Assembly: GCA_002631855.1 (NCBI GenBank) | Contig: NTLF01000014.1 | Coordinates: 485,951-549,950 of the forward strand | Direction of reading: 5' to 3' | Source of the DNA: Zunongwangia sp. ESRF-bin46 | Lineage (GTDB): Bacteria; Bacteroidota; Bacteroidia; Flavobacteriales; Flavobacteriaceae | Length of the DNA: 64,000 bases | Made by a program: the position numbers and the translations under genes | Shown: in pieces, positions 37,757 through 48,000 of the stretch | How positions within the stretch are numbered: position 1 is the stretch's first letter | Layout of the letters: the number at the start of each line of letters is the position of its first letter | Notes under the pieces: generated by a model | The model's input: the letters and a program-made list of their open reading frames with translations, nothing else | Database searches by the model: none | Told to the model about the DNA's origin: nothing

Positions 37757-40700
37757 TTAGTTAGCTTCAACAGCTTCTGGTTTTTTACCGATTTTTTCTT
37801 GTAACCATTGGAACATTATGAACAGGATAGGTATAATAAACACACCTATAACCGTTCCTATTAATAGTCCTCCAGCGGCTCCAGTACCAATAGATCGGTT
37901 TCCTTCGGCTCCAACACCGCTTGCCAACACTAATGGCATTAATCCTAAAATAAAGGCGAAAGAGGTCATTAAAATAGGACGTAAACGCACTCTTGCCCCA
38001 TCAATGGCCGCATCGGTCAAGGACATTCCTTCCTTACGTCGCTGTATGGCAAACTCCACAATTAAAATTGCATTTTTAGCTAACAGTCCGATTAACATAA
38101 TTAAAGCAATCTGAAAGTAAATGTTGTTTTCCAGTCCTGCCATCCAAGTTGTAAAATAGGCTCCTGCTACACCAATAGGTAATGAGAGGATTACTGAAAA
38201 TGGCAGCAAATAACTTTCATATTGTGCGGCTATAAAAAGTACACAAAAACAATACTCAATAAAAATATAACCCCTGCTTGGCCAGAAGAAGCAATTTCTT
38301 CCCTTGTAAGCCCAGAGAAGGCAACATCATACTCATTAGGCAGGTTCTGTTCAGCAACTTCTTCAATAGCAGCAATTGCATCTCCTGAACTATAGCCAGA
38401 GGCAGCCGATCCGTTTATCGCAACAGAGTTGAACAAATTAAAACGGGTTACTGTTTGTGGGCCATATATTCTGTTTAAGGTTACAAACTGTGAAACAGGT
38501 GCCATTTCGCCACTAGGGGTTTTCAAAAACATACTGTTCAGGCTTTGTTGGTCAACACGATCTTCAGGTAAGGCTTGAACAAATACTCTAAATTGTTTTC
38601 CAAAACGGCTAAAGTTGGCAGTATAAATTCCTCCTACATAGCCTTGTAACGTCCCCAATATATCACTAATGCTAACGCCAGCTTCTTTCGCTTTTGGAAC
38701 ATTGATGTCCATTTGCAATTGTGGATAATTGGTGCTGAAAGGATTGGAAGCAAATGCAATTTCCGGTCTTTGAAAAAGACCACCCACAAATTGATTTGCC
38801 GTTTCATCTAAGTCTTTTAATTCACCAGAAGTACGATCTATTAATTGCATTTCAAACCCATCTGCACTACCAAATCCGGGAACACTAGGGGGCGTAAAAT
38901 AAATAATATTGGCGTCGCTAATGGCAGCCGCTTTTTGGTTTAATTGAGCAATTATTCCTTCTACCGAAGTTTCATCTGTTTCTCGATCTTCCCAATCATC
39001 AAGAATAATAAAGCCCATTGCATTCGAGCTACCTGCGCCTGAGAAGAAGTTTCGACCTGCAATTACAGTTGCGGTTCTAATTCCTTCCACACTTTGCATT
39101 TGCCCATAAAGTGTTTCTGAAACTTCATACGAGCGGTCTAGAGAAGAACCAGGTGGCAATTCGGCATTTACGAAAATTACACCTCTGTCTTCTGTAGGTA
39201 CAAATCCTGTTGGGATAGTACTGTCTGCCCAGAAAATAGCTGTTCCAGCAAGTACCAAAACCAAAAAGGTAATCCATTTATGCTTTATCAAAAACCCTAA
39301 GGAATTAGTGTATTTCTGGGTGGTCGTTTTAAACGCAGTATTAAATGCTGTATAAAAGCGTTGTAATAAATTTTTCTTCTTGCCTTCTTCAGTATGAGGT
39401 TTTAAAAACACGGCACACAAGGCAGGACTTAAGGTTAATGCATTCAATGCTGAAATTAATATGGCTACAATCAAGGTAACACCAAATTGCTCATAAAATA
39501 CTCCAGAGGGTCCTTGAATAAAGGTGATAGGAACGAAAACTGCCGCCATTACCAAAGTAATTGAAATAATAGCTCCTGAGATTTCACTCATGGCAGAAAC
39601 CGAGGCTTTTTTAGCACTTTCAGCGCCGTCTTCCAGTTTGGCATGGACAGCTTCCACCACCACAATCGCATCATCTACCACAATACCAATGGCTAATACA
39701 AGGGCGAATAATGTAAGTAGGTTAATTGAGTACCCTAAAACTCCTAAGAAGAAAAACGTACCAATAATAGATACCGGTACTGCAATAGCAGGTATTAGGG
39801 TAGATTTTAAATCTTGAAGGAAAATAAATACCACCAAGAACACTAGTAAAAAGGCTTCAATTAACGTGGTTTTTACTTTTCCAATAGATGCGGTTAAGAA
39901 TTTATTGGTATCATAATTAACAATATAATCTATACCTTCGGGGAAGTCTTCTTTTAATTCATCTAGCTTGTTATAGATTTCTTCAATGATTTCCTGTGCG
40001 TTCGATCCAGGCGTTTGGAAAATACCAAAACTAATCGCAGGATTCCCTTTAGATCGTGATAATGAAGAGTATGAAAAGGCATCTAGCTCTACCGTTCCTA
40101 CATCTTTTACTCGTAAAAATTGACCGTTACCTTGCGATTTTATTATGATATTTTCATATTCTTCGGCTGTTTTGTAACGTCCTTTATATTTCAGAACATA
40201 CTCAAAAGACTCTCCAGCATTTTGTCCTAACGACCCCGCTGCAGCTTCTAAACTTTGCTCGCCAATGGCATTGGTAACATCTGTTGGCACTAATCCGTAG
40301 CTTGCCATTTTAGCAGGGTCTAGCCAGACACGCATGGCGTAATCTTTTCCACCAAAGACATTCACTTCACCAACACCGTTAATACGTTGTAGTTCGGGCT
40401 TTACATTGATGTTTAGATAGTTTTGTATAAACGTATCGTCATAATCAGGATTGGTAGAGTATAACCCAGCATATAACAGTGCTGAGTTTTGCTTTTTCGT
40501 AGTGGTTACCCCAGCACGAATTACTTCATCAGGTAACACAGCATTTGCTCTAGATACTCGGTTTTGAACGTTTACGGCGGCGATATCTGCGTCGTAACCT
40601 TGTTCAAAAAATACTGAAATACTTGCACCACCATCGTTACTCGCACTGGAAGTTATATAGGTCATTCCTTCCACCCCGTTAATTTGTTCTTCAATAGGAA

Positions 40701-40887
40701 CAATGACACTTTCTAGTATCGTTTCGGCATTTGCACCAGGATACGAAGCATTTACCTGCACGGTAGGCGGCGCAATATCTGGATATTGGGTTACGGGTAA
40801 TTGTGTGAGCCCCAATATACCCAAAATCACAATGATGATGGATATAACGGTAGATAGTACCGGGCGTTCTATAAATGTTTTTAGCAT
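37757..40887 (-). pseudogene. AcrB/HAE1-family RND efflux permease, interrupted by a -1 frameshift at about 38230-38233
   Basis: ORF 38230-40887 (885 aa) ends ...FLLSIVFVYFL*; the next frame continues IAAQYESYLLPFSVILSLPIGVAG... to 37757. Together they make a full-length pump. Confidence 0.85.
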
Positions 40888-40893
40888 AGCTTT

Positions 40894-42015
40894 TTATTTA
40901 AAAACTGTGTTGAATGAGTTTACGATACTGTCCATGGAAGTGGTTTGTGGCTTGATTTTAGCTCCAGGCTTTACTTTATTAGCCCCTTTAGCCAAAATAA
41001 TAGTTCCTTTTTCCACCCCGTCTTTTACAACATATACTTTATTTACTTCGGCAAGAACAGTAAGAGAAGAAGCTACTAACGAGTCGCTCACTACTTTGTA
41101 CACAAATGTTTTTCCTTGCTGCTCGTATGTGGAAAGTGCTGGGACAATTAATGCGTCTTCATAAATTTCAGGTACTTTAATCGTACCACTGCTTCCGTTA
41201 CGTAGTAAACCAGAAGTATTGTCAAACTTTGCACGAAAGGTCACTGTTCCGGTTTGTTGGTCTATTTCTCCAGAAATGGTTTCAATAGTTCCTTCCTTTT
41301 CATATTCCTGCCCGTTGGCCAAAACTAATTTTACCTTTGGAAGGTTTTTAATTTTATCTTCCATAGAAGCTCCTTCGGCGTTATTTATAAAACTTAAAAA
41401 GTCCTTTTCGTTCATAGAAAAATAAGCGTACACATTATCTATAGATGAAACGCGCGTCAATGGCATTTGATCTTGCCCACTAACCAACGCTCCTTTTCTA
41501 AAGTTTATAGAACCCACAACACCATCAACAGGACTCTTAACATTGGCGTAGCCAATATTAGCAGCAATGCTGTTGTAGCCACTTTTCGCTTGGGCCAATT
41601 TTGCTTTAGCGGTCTCTAGCTGTACATTACTAATGATGTTTTTTTCCACCAATGGTTTTAGTTTATCAACTTCAACTTGAGCTGCATTCACGTTTGCTTT
41701 TGCAGCTGCCGCATCTTGATTTAAAGATTGCGTTTCCAATTTGAACAATAGTTGACCCCTTTTAACAGCTTCTCCTTCATCGACTAAAACATCGGTGATA
41801 TACCCTGAAACTTTAGGACGCACTTCACTGTTTACAACCCCTTCAATACTGGTAGGGTAGGCCTTATAAGCAGTAACGGTTTTGGTAGGAACTTCTACTA
41901 CAGGAAAAGGCTCAGGTCCTTGTGCTGCCTGGGCTTGTTGTTTGCTGTCATTTCCGCAGGAAGTTAGAGCAAGAGCTGATATAAAGAACAAGATTAATAA
42001 TTGCGTTTTTTTCAT
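40894..42015 (-). CDS. efflux RND transporter periplasmic adaptor (HlyD/AcrA type)
   Basis: ALTSCGNDSK lipobox; VRPKVSGYITDVLVDEGEAVKRGQLLFKLE; VDGVVGSINFRKGALV. Confidence 0.94.
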   Translation of the reverse strand: MKKTQLLILFFISALALTSCGNDSKQQAQAAQGPEPFPVVEVPTKTVTAYKAYPTSIEGVVNSEVRPKVSGYITDVLVDEGEAVKRGQLLFKLETQSLNQDAAAAKANVNAAQVEVDKLKPLVEKNIISNVQLETAKAKLAQAKSGYNSIAANIGYANVKSPVDGVVGSINFRKGALVSGQDQMPLTRVSSIDNVYAYFSMNEKDFLSFINNAEGASMEDKIKNLPKVKLVLANGQEYEKEGTIETISGEIDQQTGTVTFRAKFDNTSGLLRNGSSGTIKVPEIYEDALIVPALSTYEQQGKTFVYKVVSDSLVASSLTVLAEVNKVYVVKDGVEKGTIILAKGANKVKPGAKIKPQTTSMDSIVNSFNTVFK

Positions 42016-42027
42016 AGCTAGTTAAAT

Positions 42028-42522
42028 TTACAGTTGATCAAATTCGTTTTTAAACGCGATCATCTTTTGAATGGTAGTTTCTAAATTTTCTTTTTGAGAG
42101 GTCAAATAATCTTGAAATATGATTCCGAGATTTTTATTTTTTTTGAATTTTTCAGGATTGTGTTCTTTGTTGAAAGAATTCACTTTTTTGACCAAATTCA
42201 ATTCTTTTTCAATAGACTCGAGATATTCTTCCAAGGTAATCCGCAGATAGTTTTTAGTCGTTCTGAAATACCGTTTGCGATCTCCAGTTTTTGTGAAATA
42301 TTCAATAAACTTTAATTGCACCAACAAATTAAGGTTGGTTGAAACAGAGCTTTTACTGGCACATGTTATTTCTATAATGTCTTCAAAACTGTGACCTTCA
42401 ACATTAGAAAGTATCATAAACGCATAAATTCTACCGGCAAGAGGGGGTAGGTTGTGCTTTTCTTCAAAGTTTAAACCTAGCTCTTCTACGAGTTTGCATT
42501 TTTCTTCTGAAATATTCTGCAT
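42028..42522 (-). CDS. GbsR/MarR-type transcriptional regulator
   Basis: LPPLAGRIYAFMILSNVEGHSFEDIIEITCASKSSVSTNLNLLVQLKFIEYF. Start moved to 42522 (MQNISEEK) because the track start at 42573 runs through promoter and operator-like DNA. Confidence 0.88.
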   Translation of the reverse strand: MQNISEEKCKLVEELGLNFEEKHNLPPLAGRIYAFMILSNVEGHSFEDIIEITCASKSSVSTNLNLLVQLKFIEYFTKTGDRKRYFRTTKNYLRITLEEYLESIEKELNLVKKVNSFNKEHNPEKFKKNKNLGIIFQDYLTSQKENLETTIQKMIAFKNEFDQL

Positions 42523-42538
42523 TAAAATAAATTTTAAG

Positions 42539-42546
42539 CAAAGATA
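42539..42546 (-). promoter_or_regulatory. -7 box of the efflux operon
   Basis: Minus strand TATCTTTG. Confidence 0.5.
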
Positions 42547-42548
42547 GT

Positions 42549-42574
42549 ATTGGTTCGGAAACCACCGAACCAAT
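42549..42574. promoter_or_regulatory. perfect inverted repeat, candidate operator of the GbsR/MarR regulator
   Basis: ATTGGTTCGG-aaacca-CCGAACCAAT, directly upstream of the -7 box. Confidence 0.65.
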
Positions 42575-42624
42575 TACATGCTAAACTTTTGTTAAATGAA
42601 ATTCAAAAGAAATACATACATTTT

Positions 42625-44994
42625 TTAGTTAGTTGCTAAGGCAATTTTTATGTGTTGCTTCACTTCATTTCCTTGGGCATCGGTGGCAGTCAATAGATAA
42701 GCTCCCGGTTTTATTAAAACGGAAATCTCGTGAAAAGTTTCGGTTGACCCTATATACTCTGAATCCAAATACCAATACACGGTTCGTTCTGGGTCGCGGT
42801 GTGCGAGTTTGAAGATTAATTCTTGTGTGGTTTCGTTAAAATCTTTTGCCAATAAAATGGTTTCGTTTTTCTTCGGAACTATAAACTCCATCAAATTTTC
42901 TCCTTCTTGCAAACAATCATTTTTAAAAGCAGGCAATGGTTTGTATTCAGGGTGTAAGGGCGCGTAGTAGTATTCCATGATAGGCGGAAGGGCAAACCAG
43001 CTTTTCTGCTTCATTTCAGATAATTCATAACAAGATGAGTTTACGCGCGCAGTTTCCGAAGCATTTAAAAACACTTTTTGATGATACTGACAAGGTTCTG
43101 TTTTCAATCCGTTTTTCGGAATAAATTCTGAAACCGTTTCCGTACAAAAAACATTGGCCAAATGGCCACTTTTTTGGCATATTTCAGCTTCAGTCAGTTC
43201 GTCGTATGGTGTCGCAAACCATTTTGAAGTAGATGGCAAAACCTCTAAGACATCAAACAAAACAGGTGCCGCGGCTTCAATTCCAGTTAAACCTGGACGG
43301 CCTTCTCCATCGGCATTACCTACCCAAACTCCAATAGCATATTTTGGGGTAACGCCCACAGCCCACGCATCTTTAAAACCGAAACTCGTTCCCGTTTTCC
43401 ATGCAATAGGATGTGAATTACTGAAAAAACTCCAATTCTCTTCCCCTTGCGGACGATTCACCTCCTTCATAGCGGTAAAAGCTTCGTAAATAGCGCCTGC
43501 ATTAAAAACAGAAGGATTTGGCTGTTTTTTTCCGAAGTTAGCTTTTTTGTTTTTTACATAAATGGGTTCAGTAAATTCGTGCGGACGGTATTCACTAGAA
43601 GACGAATTGAAATAATTTAAAGTCGAAGCCAGTCCCGCATAGGCATTGGTAACTTGCCATAATGAACTTTCCGCTCCGCCAAGAATCAAGGATAAGCCGT
43701 AATAATCGGCAGGATGACCGATGCTGCTTAATTTAACGTCGTGCAGCCGATTGTAAAACCGTTGCAGCCCATATTCCCGAAGCATTCTAACGGCGGGCAC
43801 ATTCAATGAACGGGATAAAGCCACACTCGCCGGAACAGCTCCGTTAAAGGTGTTGTCAAAATTTTCAGGGCTGTAGCCATTTACAGTTGTTGGAATATCG
43901 GCAACCAACATATTGGGTAATAATTCGCCGGCATCCAACAAAGCAGAATACAGAAAGGGTTTCAATACGCTTCCGGTACTTCGGTTTTTATCGATTATGT
44001 CAACATAATTACTGTGCTCTTTTGTAGTAGGTGCGTTGCCTACATAGGCTATAACTTCTTTGGTGTTAACGTCTAAAACTAAAACCGAAAGGTTATGAAT
44101 CTGATTTTGTTTTAGTTGAAAATGATGCCCTTTTACAATACGATTGGTTTTTTGTTGCAAGGAAAGGTCTATTGTGGTTTGTATGCGTTTACCAGGATGC
44201 TCAATCCGGGATTTTTCGGTTAAATGAGGGGCGATTTCAGGAAGTGGCATCGGTTTGCCAGGTAATCGTTCGGCAATTGCCAATTCATATGTTGTTTTAT
44301 CGATTACATTTTTCTGAAATAACTTTAATAACAACCTATCTCGTTTTTGTTTTAAAATAGTTTCATTTTTACCCGGAAAGATTAAAGCCGGTGCATTAGG
44401 TAAAACCGCCAACGCAGCCGATTGTCCCCAACTCAATTCACTGGCCGGAATACCGAAATAACGCCACGCAGCAGTTTCCAATCCTACCACATTCCCACCA
44501 AAAGGCGCATGCGAAGCATATAAGTTTAAAATTTTATCTTTTGAATTTCCCGCTTCTAATCTGGTAGCTTGGAATATTTCAATCAATTTTTCAAAATAGG
44601 TTCGTTTTTGGTTTTTACGGGAAAGCCTGATTACTTGTTGGGTGAGTGTACTTCCACCTCTGCGAGAATCGGTAGTGATGTTTTGCCAAAGAGCTTTTGC
44701 AATCGAAACCGGATTAAAACCTGGATGACTGTAAAAATACTCGTCTTCAAAATATAAAATAGATTGCTCAAATCTATGAGGCACCGAATCGATCTTTGGA
44801 AATCGCCATTGTCCATCATCGGCGATACGAGCGCCCATCATAATTCCTTCCCGACTTTCAACCACGGTTGAGGTGGGTGTTTTAAACAATTGGGAAGGAA
44901 GACAAAGCAACCAAACAAGGAAAACCACGGACACGACACTAAGTTTGAACTTGTGTTTTTTAATGAAGGCTTCTACGTTCGTTTTCCTTTTCAA
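42625..44994 (-). CDS. pbpC: penicillin-binding protein 1C
   Basis: RRGGSTLTQQVIRLSRKN (glycosyltransferase), RSTGSVLKPFLYSALLDAGELLPN (SxxK), WKTGTSFGFKDAWAVG (KTG), C-terminal BiPBP_C. Confidence 0.96.
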   Translation of the reverse strand: MKRKTNVEAFIKKHKFKLSVVSVVFLVWLLCLPSQLFKTPTSTVVESREGIMMGARIADDGQWRFPKIDSVPHRFEQSILYFEDEYFYSHPGFNPVSIAKALWQNITTDSRRGGSTLTQQVIRLSRKNQKRTYFEKLIEIFQATRLEAGNSKDKILNLYASHAPFGGNVVGLETAAWRYFGIPASELSWGQSAALAVLPNAPALIFPGKNETILKQKRDRLLLKLFQKNVIDKTTYELAIAERLPGKPMPLPEIAPHLTEKSRIEHPGKRIQTTIDLSLQQKTNRIVKGHHFQLKQNQIHNLSVLVLDVNTKEVIAYVGNAPTTKEHSNYVDIIDKNRSTGSVLKPFLYSALLDAGELLPNMLVADIPTTVNGYSPENFDNTFNGAVPASVALSRSLNVPAVRMLREYGLQRFYNRLHDVKLSSIGHPADYYGLSLILGGAESSLWQVTNAYAGLASTLNYFNSSSSEYRPHEFTEPIYVKNKKANFGKKQPNPSVFNAGAIYEAFTAMKEVNRPQGEENWSFFSNSHPIAWKTGTSFGFKDAWAVGVTPKYAIGVWVGNADGEGRPGLTGIEAAAPVLFDVLEVLPSTSKWFATPYDELTEAEICQKSGHLANVFCTETVSEFIPKNGLKTEPCQYHQKVFLNASETARVNSSCYELSEMKQKSWFALPPIMEYYYAPLHPEYKPLPAFKNDCLQEGENLMEFIVPKKNETILLAKDFNETTQELIFKLAHRDPERTVYWYLDSEYIGSTETFHEISVLIKPGAYLLTATDAQGNEVKQHIKIALATN

Positions 44995-45027
44995 AATTTA
45001 ATTTCAACATTTTATATAAGTGATATT

Positions 45028-48000
45028 TTACTTTTCAACCTCAACCCACATCCCCTTATTACGCGCATAATAATTACGGTCATACATTGCTTCAACTTGT
45101 GTTCCGGGTAAATAATAAGTACCTAAATAGGAAGCATTCAATTTCACTGTAAACGTTTTCGACTTCTTCGCTCGTAAATCGAAGTAAAAATTGACTCGGT
45201 CATCACGAATATCGGTATAACGAGCCTCGCCATTCGCGCCGCCACCAAGCTCAGTAAAACTAGTGTTGACAATTTCCCACCCACTTGGAAAAATTTTAGT
45301 GAGCGCCACGTTGTTGATATTGTCGTTTGAAGTGTTGGTAACTGTAACGGTTGCAGAAATTTCTGTTCCTTGACGTAATTTAGAAACGTCAATTTTTTCC
45401 CCAGTACCATCTAAATATTGCGCTTGAATGGTAAGGTTTTTTCGCTCTGCTAACTCTTTTCCTAACGGAAGTTTTCCTTGCTGAATTAAAGTAACATAGA
45501 CTACATTTCCTTTTTTATTGGAAACGGAGACTGAGTTACCACCCATAGAAAACCCAAGTTCTCGTTGCGCTACGGCACGTTCGGTTTTGATCGTTTTGGT
45601 TTTTCCATTATCCGTGTAAGTGAGTTCCATCGCTTTCCCACCATTTTTATTGATCATTTTTGCCATAGCTAACAAAGCATAGGAAGTTTCTTGTGTACTG
45701 TACCAACGTTGTGATGATAATTCTTTCGCTACGGAAATTGCCATGTCCCGTTGTTTTGAATCTCCCAAAGCCACCATCGTTTCTAAAGCCATTGCTTTGT
45801 TTCTGAAAGGTGATCCATAGGTGTAATAATCATATCGTTTAGGTTCAAAACTGATGTTTGCCGTTTGCGAAATTTGTTCAGCTACGTTCTTTTTCCCAGC
45901 TAAAGAATAAGCCGCTGCCAATCTCCATTTGGCATTATTACTCAGGTTTTTAGACTCTCTAAGTCGATTCATTGCTGCTAATTCGGGTTGACCAGCCAAT
46001 GCTAATGTGTATAGTCGGTAGGCTTGCGTTAAACTGGAATTGTAACTCGTACTGCTATTACGCCATTGCCGTGCTGCATTTTTCTGAAACTGCAACCAAC
46101 TACTTAAAAACGAAATGGGCAAGGCATATCCTTTTTGCTTCGCCTCTAGCATAAAGTGGCCAACGTAATTGGTACTCCACTCATCTGCCTCCCGTTCGCC
46201 AGGCCAATAACTGAGACCGCCAGAGGTGTTTTGATACGTCCCCAACTTTCTGATGGCGGATTCTACATTTTTCTGAATGTCTTGTTTCTTTTCGTACGTA
46301 ATATCAAACACGTCGGCTAAAAATAATTGTGGAAAGGCTGCTGAGGTAGTTTGCTCTACACAACCGTGTGGATACCGAATTAAATATTCCATCCGTTTGC
46401 CAAAATTCATTGGTGGGACGGTAGAAAATTCGAGCATGGCTCCGTTACTTCCCGACACGCCGAAGGTTTCAAAATTGATGGTTTCATTTCCGTTTTCAGT
46501 TACCGTGTATTGAGTAGTTTTTTGTGAAATAGGATTCGGGTTTTCTACATCAATCTCTACTTTATAACTCGCTTTTTCTCCGCTACCAGAAGCAAGTACT
46601 TCAATGGTTTGTATTTCGGAAGTTGGTAGTACTTCAAATTCAAAATTTACAATTTGGTCGCCTACCGATGGAAATGATATGTTTTTTGAAGTTCCATTGA
46701 CTGGTTTTAAGCCATCACCAGTTTTTACTGTAATCGTTGCATTTTTCACTTTTTCTTCCATCGCAAAAACGGTTACTGGAAGCGTTACTTTTTCACCTGG
46801 GGACAATTTCCGAGGAAGCGAGGCTAGCACCATTAATGGCTTTCGTACCGGTGTGGTTTCGTCTGTTTTTCCATAGGCACTTTTTGAGTTGTCACCAGCA
46901 ATAACCATGGTACGAACCGAACCGACATAATTAGGCATAGTGAGCGTATGCGATGCTTTTTCGCCGGCTTTCAAACTAAACGGACCTATATATTTTACCA
47001 CGGGTTTAAATCGGTCAGCTTTTCTATTTTTGGCACCGGCAGCCACATCGCCACCACCAATAGCATAGATATTATCCACACTTCCAGAATACGCACCAAT
47101 TACATCATCGTACATATCAAATGTTTTAACGCCCAAGGCTTCACGAGTGTAAAAAGCTTTGTGAATTTCGGGGGTGTTAAAGCGAGTAAGATCCAATAGA
47201 CCTTCATCGACCATGGCTAATGTATAGGTCATCGGTTTGTTATTTGCTTCGGAAACATTCACAGTGAAATCTTCTTCTGGCTTCAATACACTTGGCATAT
47301 TGATTTCAGGTTTTAAGATGGTTGAAGCATCTTCCACCAACAATGGAATCACGCCATACAAACGAATGGGCAAATCGTTTTTAGTTTGTGCATGCGGTTG
47401 CAACAAGGAAATATTCACATATATATTAGGCGTCATTTCCTTGGTAAGCTTGATTGCAGCTTTGGTTTCCCCTTTTTTGGTTTCAATCCAATGCGTTGCT
47501 AAAACCTCAGTGCCGTTTTCAACACTAATTAACGCTCGACCTTCACTCCCCGAAGGAAAAGTAATAAAGGCTTCTTCGCCAACATTATACTTTTCTTTAT
47601 CTGCGGAAAAAACCAACATCTTAGCACTTTCGGCATCGCCATCAACAGGGGCTTTCCACCAGTTACGATAAAAATAAGCTACGCGACCTGTGGCGTGACC
47701 AGACTCTTTATCAATCACCCGAATTAAATACCGACCGCCTTCATCTTCGGGAATGTTAACAGTAAAATTGGCTTTTCCTTTGCTGTTGGCCGTAACTGTA
47801 AATTCTTTAACGGGTTTGTGAACGGTTGCATTTTCATAGCGGGATAAATTATCGTTTCCGCGGTTCCACCACCAGCGCCATTCAATTCTAAATACTTTTA
47901 CTTCTACTTCGCGGTTTGCACTTGCATTCCCTTGGGCATCGACAGTTGCTACATCAAAAACTGTGTTTTCATCTGTAAAATACGAACCGTATTTATGGGC

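Noticed and set aside
37757-38209. Separate 150-aa transporter gene
   Set aside because: It is the C-terminal portion of the frameshifted RND permease, not an independent gene.
38230-38250. Programmed -1 frameshift in the RND pump
   Set aside because: No X XXY YYZ heptamer match at the junction (C TTT TTA); mutation or sequencing error is simpler, so recoding is kept only as a minor alternative.
42523-42573. N-terminal extension MVRWFPNQYYLCLKFIL of the GbsR-like ORF
   Set aside because: It is encoded by the promoter and operator-like palindrome; the internal Met at 42522 is the better start.
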